A stretch of DNA of 64,000 nucleotides, from assembly GCA_002842495.1 (NCBI GenBank), contig PHDB01000012.1:1-64000 (forward strand). The letters run 5' to 3'. The translations under genes were made by a program, and so were the position numbers. Under the pieces are notes generated by a model. The model searched no databases. It was given only the letters and a program-made list of their open reading frames with translations, and was not told the origin of the DNA. The DNA comes from Bacteroidetes bacterium HGW-Bacteroidetes-6. GTDB lineage: Bacteria > Bacteroidota > Bacteroidia > Bacteroidales > DTU049. Within the stretch, counting starts at the first letter, position 1, and each line of letters begins with the position of its first letter. Below, piece after piece: positions 50,702 to 60,504 of the stretch.

Positions 50702-52654
50702 CTACTGCTTCACAACCTCAACAACAAAAATCCCCTTCTCTCCTGTAATTTTCAAATAATAACACCCGGAAGGATATGCTGACATATCAATCATTTCGGA
50801 ATAAAAAGTCCCGATCCGGCGTCCTCCTATATCAAAAAGGCCGATTTCCGTAAACAATAAACCGTGCATATCGACTTCAAGCGTCTCTTTAACAGGATTT
50901 GGAAAAGCCCTGATACCCGATTGTTCCGGTGAAACAATTCCATCAAAAATATTTACCGTAATAACCTGAACACACGAGTCGGTATTTCCGGCCATATCCG
51001 TAACCGTCCATACGATTGTATTGGTATCGGTCGGCAAATGGGCTCCGTTTAGCGAAGCCGAATGATTAAAACTGTTAGAAACGCTGTCAACGCCGCAATT
51101 ATCATAAACAAGAGGATCGAATGCCGTTCCCGATACGTCATAAAAAGTCTCCCCCTGATTAAGATTCAGCACCTGATCGCCGGCACATGTAACAGAAGGA
51201 CTCACAGTGTCTTCCACCGCAACAATAACCGAATCACCGAGCCATTCATAATTGACCGAATCATCGGGAATAAACCACAGATCATAATACGATGAAGAAC
51301 CAAACGGAGGGGCGTAGCCCGAATCAGCAAAAACAAAATTTCCCGAAACAGAGGCACTTCCACCGCTTAAGACCGCATCGGAGAGTGTTTGCCCGCACTC
51401 AAGAGTTGGCGATACCGGCCAGGCAGTTACTTCCGGTTTCAGCTTATAGCCCTGCCACTTCAGAAAAGGATATCCACTGTTATGATCGGGGTTTATTCCC
51501 CAGTAATCATTGATTCCGTTGGCCGTTTCCGCCATAAAATCCCACCCTGCCGAAATGAAAGTGGTTTTTATTTTAAGCTGCGAAGAAATCTTGGGGGTCG
51601 CCCCGGTACCGGTAATCTGACCGGAAACGGAATAATCGAAAAAGTTGGAAGTGAAGATAACATTGCTGCCGACCGTGGAAATAAAACCTTTATTGATCGG
51701 ATTAACAGAATCGGAATAAACCACAGAACCCGTTGAATAGCAATATTCCACATGAACGTTGTTCCCGACATACTCTATAAACGCCGCATAGCTGGTGTCG
51801 GCATTTCCGGTGTTGCGAACCACGTTACTCATTGAGTAACAGTTTGTAACATGACCATCTATCGCATCCGCGAAACCTCCAGCCCACATGTTTGCACTTA
51901 CCTCTCCCGTGGAAAAACATGCATTTATCAGGCCGGATGAAAGATAACCCATAAATCCGCCAACCGAATTATCGCCCGAAACATTTCCGGAGGCAGAACT
52001 ATTGACAACAGTCCCGCTTTGCCATCCGATTAAACCTCCGATTGTTGTATAACCGCTCACATTACATAAAGAATAACAGCCGGAAACCATTCCGCCGTCA
52101 TCGTTTGACCCGATCAACCCTCCGCAGAATTCATCACCATTTACGGTTCCCGTTGAATAGCAATTGGTTATTGTTCCGCCGAGATTCCAGCCAACAAGCG
52201 CTCCGGCATCATAGTGGCTCTCATTGGGGGTAACATCAATGAAAACATTGATCAATCCGAGATCGGAAATTACAGCGGTGCCGGTAATGCTCCCGAAAAG
52301 AGCAACCCCGTCAGTGTCCCTGTTGATTGTCAGATCCGATATCACATGACCGTTTCCATTGTAAACCCCTTTAAACGAATTAATTCCCGAATAATCGTCT
52401 TCCCCGATCGGAGGAAACCCTTCTCCTCCAAACCAGGACGAAGTTGCCGAAGCATCAATGTCGGCTGTTTGAATGTAACAGGTCCCGCTTGCCCAAAAAA
52501 TACTGTTCTGGGAAAGCCAGTAAAGATTTTCCAATGTCGCTATCTGAAGCGGATTTCCCGATGTTCCGTCTCCGGCAGCCGGAGGTGTGGCCGTTTGAGA
52601 GAACGAAAACATCCACACTATTACAAATGCAATTGAAACGAGAGATTTTTTCAT
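50702..52654 (-). CDS. Secreted GLUG-motif T9SS protein with HYR-like domain
   Basis: GDGTSGNPLQIATLENLYWLSQNS; repeated GGLIGxxxxGxVxxCYSxGxVSG units; HYR-like SVSNSFNHSASLNGAHLPTDTNTIVWTVTDMAGN; IRAFPNPVKETLEVDM. Confidence 0.82.
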   Translation of the reverse strand: MKKSLVSIAFVIVWMFSFSQTATPPAAGDGTSGNPLQIATLENLYWLSQNSIFWASGTCYIQTADIDASATSSWFGGEGFPPIGEDDYSGINSFKGVYNGNGHVISDLTINRDTDGVALFGSITGTAVISDLGLINVFIDVTPNESHYDAGALVGWNLGGTITNCYSTGTVNGDEFCGGLIGSNDDGGMVSGCYSLCNVSGYTTIGGLIGWQSGTVVNSSASGNVSGDNSVGGFMGYLSSGLINACFSTGEVSANMWAGGFADAIDGHVTNCYSMSNVVRNTGNADTSYAAFIEYVGNNVHVEYCYSTGSVVYSDSVNPINKGFISTVGSNVIFTSNFFDYSVSGQITGTGATPKISSQLKIKTTFISAGWDFMAETANGINDYWGINPDHNSGYPFLKWQGYKLKPEVTAWPVSPTLECGQTLSDAVLSGGSASVSGNFVFADSGYAPPFGSSSYYDLWFIPDDSVNYEWLGDSVIVAVEDTVSPSVTCAGDQVLNLNQGETFYDVSGTAFDPLVYDNCGVDSVSNSFNHSASLNGAHLPTDTNTIVWTVTDMAGNTDSCVQVITVNIFDGIVSPEQSGIRAFPNPVKETLEVDMHGLLFTEIGLFDIGGRRIGTFYSEMIDMSAYPSGCYYLKITGEKGIFVVEVVKQ

Positions 52655-52665
52655 GTATATCTGTT

Positions 52666-55600
52666 TTAATTTTTAACAATCCGGGTTATTGCAACAACTT
52701 CGTCGCCATATATCTGCAGGAGGTACAAACCATCAGCTTGTCCTGACAGATCAAGCAATGTCTTACCATCGGAAATTTCAGTATCTGAAATTATTCTTCC
52801 GGAAGCATCCGTAATTTTACATCTGAATTCAAGAAGATTCCGGTTATATATTACCAGTTCACCCGATGTCGGGTTCGGTGTTATACTAATTCCGGTATTC
52901 ATCAGTCCATCGGTAACCGCATCATAAAGATTCACGGTAATGACAAAGGTGCATGAATCCACATTGCCGGCAGTGTCCACTGCATACCATGTAATTTCAT
53001 GATCTCCCGGAGACAAAACCTCACCGTCAAGTGTTGAAAGATAATTCAATGAATTATAAACATTATCAATAGAGCAATTATCGCTTACCGAAACAGGATC
53101 GAATCCGTTTCCCTGAACAGTATAGCTATATTGTCCCTGAGCAAGGTTCACATCCTGATCAGGAAGACAATCCACATTGGGATTAAGCGTATCGGCCAGA
53201 TTGACATAAAAACAGACTGTATCTGCATTCCCGGAATTATCCGTTGCAATCAATGCCACAGTCGTCTGTAAGGCTGAAACGAACTGACCCGCAGCCGGTA
53301 TCTGACTATATGCGGGCAACGTATCACAATTGTCTGTTGCTATTAAGGCCGAAGTATAATCAGGCAGTACGGACTCACAGTTTGCATCAGAATAAAGAAC
53401 CTGATCGGGGTGTGAGGAAATAATCTGAGGCGCAATGGTATCAAGTACCGATACATAAAACATGGCTGTATCGGAATTCCCCATTTCATCATACGCTATA
53501 AGTATCACCTGATTGTTTAATCCCGCAAGGATTGTTCCCTCCGCGGGAACCTGCAAGTATGAAAGCAATGAACTGCAGTTGTCAGCAGCGGTAATTATCG
53601 TGGAATAATCTGGAATCATGGCTTCGCAGGAAGCCCCTGCATAAGCAATCTGGCCGGAATAAGCTGAAAACACAGGGGCTACAGTATCCGAAACAAATAC
53701 CGGAAATGAAACCGTATCTGCATTACCTGCCTGATCGGAAACATAAAGATAAACAACCGTCCCCGCTGCTGCAAGAATTCCCCCTGCTAACGGGAACTGT
53801 GTAACAAACACGGATGTATCGCAGTTATCAATAGCATTGACCGTTCCGGTATAATCAGGCAATACAGCCTCGCAGTTTGAATCGGCATACAGAACCTGGC
53901 CGGGATGTGAGGAAGTAATCTGAGGCGCAACGGTATCAAGTACCGATACATAAAACATAACCGTATCCGCATTCCCCTGATTATCGGAGGCAATAAGCAT
54001 GATCTGATTATTGTTGCCAGAAACAAATGTTCCTGCAGCCGGAACCTGCATATAGTTCAGATACGTATCGCAGGGATCCGTCGCAGTCATATCAGTAATG
54101 TAGTCAGGAAGAATCCCCTGGCAAAGAGAAACTTCATTTATTATCTGATCCGGATGAACCGAAGTTATTACAGGTCTCGTTGTATCGTGATTCACACCGA
54201 CGCCGTCAAGTAATGCCCCCGACAAAACCCAGTTCGACGAATCTCCGGTCAGAGTCAGGTTCATGAGTGTTCCGTTATATAATTCATTGACTTTGTTAAT
54301 GGCTGTTTTATTCTGACATGTGTTATTTGCACCGGGCACACCTTCATTCAGATTAAAATAAGCGACCAGCCCACTCTCATGTCCGGTCAGTTCCGTGTTC
54401 ATATAATTCTGAATCTCACAAACGGTACGCACCGTATCCCACACTCTCACCTCATCAATATCTCCGTCGAAAAACCTCGGATTACTGATATAATCGACCC
54501 CGATACCCAAGTTGTCCGTATTCAGGTTCATTGTCAGTGGTGTGCCGCTCAGAGGCTCTTCCACTCCGTTCAGGTACAAATGTCTGGTCCCGTTATCATT
54601 TACAGCCGCAACGTGGCACCATACTCCGGGTGTCAGGATTCCGTTTGCCGTACTCATCTGATCAAAAGTAAGTCCATCATAAGGCGCCGTATCAGAAAGG
54701 CGAAACATATATCCATTGGATCCGGCAGATTGGTATTTGGAAATAATTCCACCCATAGATGTAAAAGATTCCGGCTTAATCCAAGCTTCCAGTGTATAGT
54801 TATTAGTCATATTTATTTCGGAGTAATTACTTATCACTATATAATCATCCACCCCATCAAAATTAACGGCACTACCGGGTGCGGTTGCATCCAATTCCTG
54901 ATACATCAGAAAAGGATACCCGTCATTGTTGAATCCGGCAATATTCCAGTAATCATTAGCTCCATTTGCGCTTTCAAAGGCAAAATCCCAACCAGCAGAA
55001 ATATACATACAGGCTGTTTTCATCTCTTCGGTGGTTTTGGCTGAAGCTCCTATTGCTGAATCCTGATTTGAGTATGTGCTGTCGAAAAAATTGTTACTAT
55101 AAACACCGGTCAAATATTCATCTCCGACAAAACCCTTGATTGCAGCTATTGAACCAACATAATAAACATTTCCAACCGAATAGCAATCAGATACTACCCC
55201 CCCGGTATTCCTCCCCATGAAAGCCCCTATACTCGCATTGCTGCCACTGATCCTCGTTACATCCCCCCTGGAGTAACAATTGTCAACCATATCGTTTCCT
55301 CCGGATGTTCCGGAATTAATCCCAATCAATCCACCTACATAATTTATTCCGGAGATATCTCCTACAGAAAAGCATCTTTCGATCTTGGAATATGTATTGC
55401 TGTATGCACTATTTGAACCAATCAATCCTCCGGCATAAAAATTACTGCTATAAACACTACAATAACTGCCGGAATTGAGAATCTCTACATGCGCGCTTAC
55501 TCCGCTGGCATAACATCTGCCTGCCAATCCTCCCGACTGATTATGCCCGTTTACACTTCCAGAAACAATAACACTGTCAATTTTCAATAGCTCAGAATAT

Positions 55601-56046
55601 CCAATCAATGCTCCCACATTGTCGTATCCATAAACTTCAAAGTCCTTCAATGAAACATTTTTTATCACTGCAAGATTTGAAACGCCTGTTCCTTTAACAT
55701 ATCCAAACAGTGCCACATAATTTGTTGATGGAAGGTTAATAACCAGATTGGAAATACTATGCCCCTGCCCGTTATAGGAGCCTGTGAAATGGGTTGAACT
55801 GTTCCCGATCGGCATCCAGTTCGTAACCGTATCGGCATCGATATCAGCGGTTTGCACAAAGTGCTGCCCCCACACTGTTGAATTCTGGCTAAGCCATACC
55901 AGATTACTCACATTGGCAATCTGGTACGGATTGGCAGCCGAACCGTCCCCGGTCACCGGAGCTGTTTGAGCACCTATCGTTTGCGAAAACACAATTCCAA
56001 CAACAAAAAAGAGCCATTGGGCAACATAAAGCAACGTACTTTTCAT
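52666..56046 (-). CDS. Giant secreted GLUG + LamG + multi-HYR T9SS protein
   Basis: GDGSAANPYQIANVSNLVWLSQNS; GGLIGxNS...CYSRGDV; NNYTLEAWIKPESFTSMGGIISKYQSAG (LamG); at least five HYR-like units; ISITPNPTSGELVIY C-terminus. Confidence 0.82.
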   Translation of the reverse strand: MKSTLLYVAQWLFFVVGIVFSQTIGAQTAPVTGDGSAANPYQIANVSNLVWLSQNSTVWGQHFVQTADIDADTVTNWMPIGNSSTHFTGSYNGQGHSISNLVINLPSTNYVALFGYVKGTGVSNLAVIKNVSLKDFEVYGYDNVGALIGYSELLKIDSVIVSGSVNGHNQSGGLAGRCYASGVSAHVEILNSGSYCSVYSSNFYAGGLIGSNSAYSNTYSKIERCFSVGDISGINYVGGLIGINSGTSGGNDMVDNCYSRGDVTRISGSNASIGAFMGRNTGGVVSDCYSVGNVYYVGSIAAIKGFVGDEYLTGVYSNNFFDSTYSNQDSAIGASAKTTEEMKTACMYISAGWDFAFESANGANDYWNIAGFNNDGYPFLMYQELDATAPGSAVNFDGVDDYIVISNYSEINMTNNYTLEAWIKPESFTSMGGIISKYQSAGSNGYMFRLSDTAPYDGLTFDQMSTANGILTPGVWCHVAAVNDNGTRHLYLNGVEEPLSGTPLTMNLNTDNLGIGVDYISNPRFFDGDIDEVRVWDTVRTVCEIQNYMNTELTGHESGLVAYFNLNEGVPGANNTCQNKTAINKVNELYNGTLMNLTLTGDSSNWVLSGALLDGVGVNHDTTRPVITSVHPDQIINEVSLCQGILPDYITDMTATDPCDTYLNYMQVPAAGTFVSGNNNQIMLIASDNQGNADTVMFYVSVLDTVAPQITSSHPGQVLYADSNCEAVLPDYTGTVNAIDNCDTSVFVTQFPLAGGILAAAGTVVYLYVSDQAGNADTVSFPVFVSDTVAPVFSAYSGQIAYAGASCEAMIPDYSTIITAADNCSSLLSYLQVPAEGTILAGLNNQVILIAYDEMGNSDTAMFYVSVLDTIAPQIISSHPDQVLYSDANCESVLPDYTSALIATDNCDTLPAYSQIPAAGQFVSALQTTVALIATDNSGNADTVCFYVNLADTLNPNVDCLPDQDVNLAQGQYSYTVQGNGFDPVSVSDNCSIDNVYNSLNYLSTLDGEVLSPGDHEITWYAVDTAGNVDSCTFVITVNLYDAVTDGLMNTGISITPNPTSGELVIYNRNLLEFRCKITDASGRIISDTEISDGKTLLDLSGQADGLYLLQIYGDEVVAITRIVKN
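53369..53990. repeat. In-frame DNA repeats of HYR-encoding units, ~495-bp period
   Basis: ctgatcggggtgtgaggaaataatctgaggcgcaatggtatcaagtaccgatacataaaacat (53401) and ctggccgggatgtgaggaagtaatctgaggcgcaacggtatcaagtaccgatacataaaacat (53896). Confidence 0.8.
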
Positions 56047-56099
56047 GAGATTTTTAAGCGAAGCTATTATCTGTTGTGAAAACCAGAACGTTTTTCCGG

Positions 56100-56118
56100 T
56101 ATGACAACTGATATGACA
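56100..56118 (-). promoter_or_regulatory. Direct-repeat regulatory motif, copy 2 (TGTCATA-TCAGT-TGTCATA)
   Basis: Plus strand TATGACAACTGATATGACA upstream of gene 56046; 18/19 identical to copy 1. Confidence 0.55.
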
Positions 56119-56188
56119 AACTATTATACAGCTCGTTTACAACAAATTACAGCAGACGAACTATTATAATATTAAAGCACCACGCCGG

Positions 56189-57676
56189 TTAACACAGGGA
56201 TCGTAAAAATTCCCCGATATCAGCTCCTCTTTCCAGTTCAAGTTTCTTTCTTAGCCGGTTTCTGCTTTTACTCACTGAAACATCTGATATACACATAAGT
56301 TCAGATATTTCAATAGTCTTCAACCCGAGATATAGAAAAGCACACAGCTTCTGATCGTTTTCCGAAAGCATAGAAAACCTGTTTCTCAGTTTCAGGAAAA
56401 AGTCGGGGTGGATCTGTTCGAAATTCAGACGAAATTTCTCCCAGGTATTGTCAAAGTTAAGGTTATTACGTATGATTGATATCGCTGTTTCATTTTGTTG
56501 ATATTCAACAGCCGTTTTAAGATTGAGCAGCACATCATTGAATGCGATAATGTTGGATGTAGCCTTGATCAGCTCCTGGTTCTTGTATTCAAGTTCTTTA
56601 TTTTTGAATTCAAGTACATTTTTCAGCTGCAGGTTCTCCTGCCGGATCATCTCTTCTTTCTGGAACCGGATTTTCTTTTTCAAGCGGAAATTAACAAGTA
56701 TCACCAGCAAAACGAGTAACAGAATTACGACAATAATACTCAGATATATTTTTTGTTGCCGTTGTATTTCATTGGCATGGCGAATCTCGGCAATTTTCTG
56801 TTCCTTCAGTTGCAGATCGTATTTTGCCGACATCTCGTTGATCTGCAATTCAATCCGGTCCTTAAAAAACCCCTCCTGCATTTCCCTGGCTTTTTTCTGA
56901 TACCAGTACGCATTTGCAAAATCTCTAAGGTATTCATAAATATCCGACTTTCTCAGGTAAAGCCGCATATACATATTTTTATATTGATCTTCCGATGAAA
57001 GCATCAATGCTGAATCCACCACTTCAAGGGCCTTCTTCGGGTCTCCCATGGATAGATAAGCTCCGGAGATATTATAGCCAACATTCATTGCATTCGGGAT
57101 CAACCCGACTTTAAAAAAGTTTAAATATGAATTCCTGTAAAACCCAAGAGCTTTATCAAACTCTTTATCCCGCGTATATACATAACCCAGCTCGTTTTGC
57201 GATGCAGCCAGGTATTCGGTAAAACTATTCGCAACAGAAATATCAATGCATAACAGGGAATACTTCACAGTGCTGTCGTGCCCGTTCAATTTTTCATCTC
57301 CCCATTCATTATACAGAGCCGCCAGACGGTTCCACGCAAATGCCCGGTTTTTATCCGACAGGTCTTTTTCACCAAGAATATGTCTGATCAGTTCAACTCC
57401 TTTTGAATACTCCTGTTTCTCCCTGTATGCTTCAGCCAGGTTTATATTGGCACAGTCAACCACGTCCCGATTCTCCCTGTTGTTTTCAATAATACTGAGC
57501 AAAATGGGAACAGCGTTATCAGGCATCGATCTTGATAAATAATCGCGTGCCACCCCGAGCAAACTGTCTGCTTTTAAAAACTGCTGAGCTGATAGCTGGT
57601 TTGCCCCAATCAGCAGTAACAATATACAAATCAACTGATATCGTTTTAACAATACGTGTTGTTTTTGGTAAAACAA
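56189..57676 (-). CDS. TPR-containing transmembrane regulator with C-terminal LuxR-like HTH
   Basis: Signal-like N-terminus, TPR-like helices, TM IYLSIIVVILLLVLLVILVNF, coiled coil, then LSENDQKLCAFLYLGLKTIEISELMCISDVSVSKSRNRLRKKLEL HTH. Confidence 0.8.
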   Translation of the reverse strand: MFYQKQHVLLKRYQLICILLLLIGANQLSAQQFLKADSLLGVARDYLSRSMPDNAVPILLSIIENNRENRDVVDCANINLAEAYREKQEYSKGVELIRHILGEKDLSDKNRAFAWNRLAALYNEWGDEKLNGHDSTVKYSLLCIDISVANSFTEYLAASQNELGYVYTRDKEFDKALGFYRNSYLNFFKVGLIPNAMNVGYNISGAYLSMGDPKKALEVVDSALMLSSEDQYKNMYMRLYLRKSDIYEYLRDFANAYWYQKKAREMQEGFFKDRIELQINEMSAKYDLQLKEQKIAEIRHANEIQRQQKIYLSIIVVILLLVLLVILVNFRLKKKIRFQKEEMIRQENLQLKNVLEFKNKELEYKNQELIKATSNIIAFNDVLLNLKTAVEYQQNETAISIIRNNLNFDNTWEKFRLNFEQIHPDFFLKLRNRFSMLSENDQKLCAFLYLGLKTIEISELMCISDVSVSKSRNRLRKKLELERGADIGEFLRSLC

Positions 57677-57803
57677 AAATTATCGAAATGCAAATTTATG
57701 TATAAAATGAATTGATAAACAGATTAGACTCTATAATGACAAAATAAAAACAACGACGTATTGGAGTTACTCAGCTATTCCCCAAAAATCATCATTTCAT
57801 TTA

Positions 57804-58949
57804 TTAAAAAACGTCCCCCGAAACCACCAAACTCATGGCATTACCACCAAAACCCGTAGCATTGATTAAAATGGTTTTGGGTTCCACTAAATTTGCTTTC
57901 AGATACGATTCGTATGGAAGCTTTGGGGGAATTGCCCCCGAAAAAAGCTCCGCAGCCAATTTCAAATTCAGCATCGAAGAAGCTGCATAGGTGTGTCCCG
58001 TCAACCATTTAGGGCTGTACACCGAAACCTGACTACCCAAAACCGAGTTTATGGCATTGGATTCAGCGCGATCGCCTTTTACTGTTCCAGGTGCATGAGC
58101 TAAAACCAAATCGACTTTTCGATTAACGGGAAGATTTTCGACGGCTTCCCTCATTGACGTTAACAACGGACCTCCATCTTCGGCAATTCCTGTAGCTGAC
58201 GGAGGCAACTGATGTGCAAAGCCAATTGATTCTATTACCAAATCTCCGGCTTTTGGAAAATCGATCAAGATCACACAAATTCCTGCTCCTTCCGAAAGAA
58301 CAAATGTATTTTCGTTTTCAACATTGAAAGGACGGCAAGGAAATTCATCCACTTTGTATCGTGATGCAATTCCCAAAGCCTCAATCTGGGCAATGGTAAA
58401 TGGTGTGACTGCTGCTTCGGCTGCGCCACATACAACAACATCGGCCATTCCAGACCGCAACCAGGCAATAGCGTTGGCAACAGATGCTATTCCTGTTGAA
58501 CAAGTAAGCGAGTGATCGATAGTTATAATGCTTTCTGCATCCAAAACCGAAGCTACAACCGACGACATATTGGCTTGAGTTGTAAGCGGCGAAGCTATTA
58601 TTGGAACCGAACCTGTTTCGAGAAACTGCTGATGCAAATCTTCGGTCAGCTGTGTGCCTCCTCGCGAAGAGCCCAGATTCACCAACACTTTTCGTCCGGC
58701 GAGTTCTGAATTATCGAGTTTCGAAGCAAGCCACGCCGACATTTTCACCATGCGGTCGGTTCTCTTCAGCTGAGAATGATTTCTGCTCCACAAGCTCATT
58801 TCGGAATCAAGCTCTTTTGGAATCAATCCAACCGGAATTTCGCGTTGCACAAATCCAGCTTCAATTGCCCGATCAGAAGCTAAAACTTCGATTCCTCGGT
58901 TGCAGACAATATTTAAATTGCGAATAATGAGTTTTTTTGTCATAGTCAT
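57804..58949 (-). CDS. Beta-ketoacyl synthase family protein
   Basis: SLTCSTGIASVANAIAW (active-site Cys), LAHAPGTVKGDRAE, KWLTGHTYAASSMLNL. Confidence 0.88.
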   Translation of the reverse strand: MTMTKKLIIRNLNIVCNRGIEVLASDRAIEAGFVQREIPVGLIPKELDSEMSLWSRNHSQLKRTDRMVKMSAWLASKLDNSELAGRKVLVNLGSSRGGTQLTEDLHQQFLETGSVPIIASPLTTQANMSSVVASVLDAESIITIDHSLTCSTGIASVANAIAWLRSGMADVVVCGAAEAAVTPFTIAQIEALGIASRYKVDEFPCRPFNVENENTFVLSEGAGICVILIDFPKAGDLVIESIGFAHQLPPSATGIAEDGGPLLTSMREAVENLPVNRKVDLVLAHAPGTVKGDRAESNAINSVLGSQVSVYSPKWLTGHTYAASSMLNLKLAAELFSGAIPPKLPYESYLKANLVEPKTILINATGFGGNAMSLVVSGDVF

Positions 58950-59719
58950 TTTTTCAAAAAATCATAAGTCAACTCAAAAAACGCATCGGGCTGTTCGGCA
59001 TGAAGCCAATGTGTTGCATTTTCAATAGTTTCAAGCCGATAGTTAGAGAAATATTGTTGAATCGCAGGCAAATGATCATCTTTTACAAAATCGCTCAAAC
59101 TGCCTTTAATAAAAAGTGTTGGTTTTTTAAACACTCGTTTATCAAAAACATAAAAATCAAAAATTCCTGCAATATTTTCAGAAATTGCTTCAATATTAAG
59201 CTTCCACGCAAACCGATCGTCACGCAAACGGGTAATATTTTTCAAAAGCAGTCCAACAATTCCGGCATCATTCATTGTATTGAATAGATACTGTTCAATT
59301 TTAGTCCTTGTATCAAAAGCACTAAAGTCAATCGATTTCATCGTTTCTAAAATATCAACATGGCGGGTAGGAGGATAAGGTACCGGGCTAATATCTGCGA
59401 CAATAAGTTTATCAACCCGATAAGAATTTCTCAATGCAAATTGCATTGCCAGTTTTCCACCCATACTATGCCCAAGAATGTTTACCGACGGCAACTCCAA
59501 ATCTTCAACAAATTCTTCAATATCGGCCAACATGGCTTCGTAAGTAAAAACATCAGAATGCATTGTTTGTCCATGATTGCGCAAATCGGGAATTATAACC
59601 CTATATTTTTCGGCATATCGCCGAGCCAAACTCACCCAATTGTCACTTAATCCAAAAAGGCCATGCAATATCAGCAATGTTTCGCTGCCCGAACCCATTT
59701 CGCGGTAGAAGAGCTTCAT
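58946..59719 (-). CDS. Alpha/beta hydrolase
   Basis: [56 protein letters not shown]. Confidence 0.92.
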   Translation of the reverse strand: MKLFYREMGSGSETLLILHGLFGLSDNWVSLARRYAEKYRVIIPDLRNHGQTMHSDVFTYEAMLADIEEFVEDLELPSVNILGHSMGGKLAMQFALRNSYRVDKLIVADISPVPYPPTRHVDILETMKSIDFSAFDTRTKIEQYLFNTMNDAGIVGLLLKNITRLRDDRFAWKLNIEAISENIAGIFDFYVFDKRVFKKPTLFIKGSLSDFVKDDHLPAIQQYFSNYRLETIENATHWLHAEQPDAFFELTYDFLKK

Positions 59720-60435
59720 CCGTTTTTCAATTGTCGCAAATACATTTGAATAGTATTTTCCAGCCCATAATATAGTGCATCACTAATCAGAGCATGTCCG
59801 ATCGAAACTTCAAGCAAGCCAGGGATGTTGCTACTGAAATAATTCAGGTTCTCAAGACTTAGGTCGTGTCCGGCATTTAATCCTAAACCAACTTTTTGAG
59901 CAGCAATAGCTGCTAAAACAAATTCGGCTATGGCTTTTTCGCGATCAACAGGATAACCTGTTGCAAAAGGTTCGGTATAGAGCTCAATACGATCGGTTCC
60001 TGTTTCAGCTGCTTTATAAATATTTTCAACCTCAGTTCCAACAAATATGGAAGTTCTAATGCCTTTTGCATAAAATGCTGCAATTGTTTTTTTCAGAAAG
60101 TCAAGATTTTCAATCACATTCCAACCGGCACTCGATGTCAGGGCATCCGGTGGGTCGGGAACCAGAGTTACCTGTTCCGGGACAATTTCGAGAACCAAGT
60201 CAATAAATTGTTGCGACGGATAGCCTTCAATATTGAATTCGGTGGTAACTAATTTTTTCAATGCATATACATCGGAATATCGAATATGTCGCTCGTCGGG
60301 TCGCGGATGAACAGTAATCCCTTGGGCACCAAAGCGCTCGCAATCAGCTGCAACGCGTAGCAAATCGGGCACATTTCCACCCCGCGCATTGCGCAGTGTT
60401 GCTATCTTATTGATATTTACACTCAATCGGGTCAT
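59716..60435 (-). CDS. pdxJ: Pyridoxine 5'-phosphate synthase
   Basis: [61 protein letters not shown]. Confidence 0.96.
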   Translation of the reverse strand: MTRLSVNINKIATLRNARGGNVPDLLRVAADCERFGAQGITVHPRPDERHIRYSDVYALKKLVTTEFNIEGYPSQQFIDLVLEIVPEQVTLVPDPPDALTSSAGWNVIENLDFLKKTIAAFYAKGIRTSIFVGTEVENIYKAAETGTDRIELYTEPFATGYPVDREKAIAEFVLAAIAAQKVGLGLNAGHDLSLENLNYFSSNIPGLLEVSIGHALISDALYYGLENTIQMYLRQLKNG

Positions 60436-60504
60436 GGCAAGTTTTTTGCAAAGTTAATACTTTGCTTGCTGAAAAAGTATATTTTTGCCCCAACCAAATT
60501 TTGC

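Noticed and set aside
54379-55044. 221-aa plus-strand ORF
   Set aside because: Antisense within the 52666-56046 secreted protein; no signal, domain or promoter.
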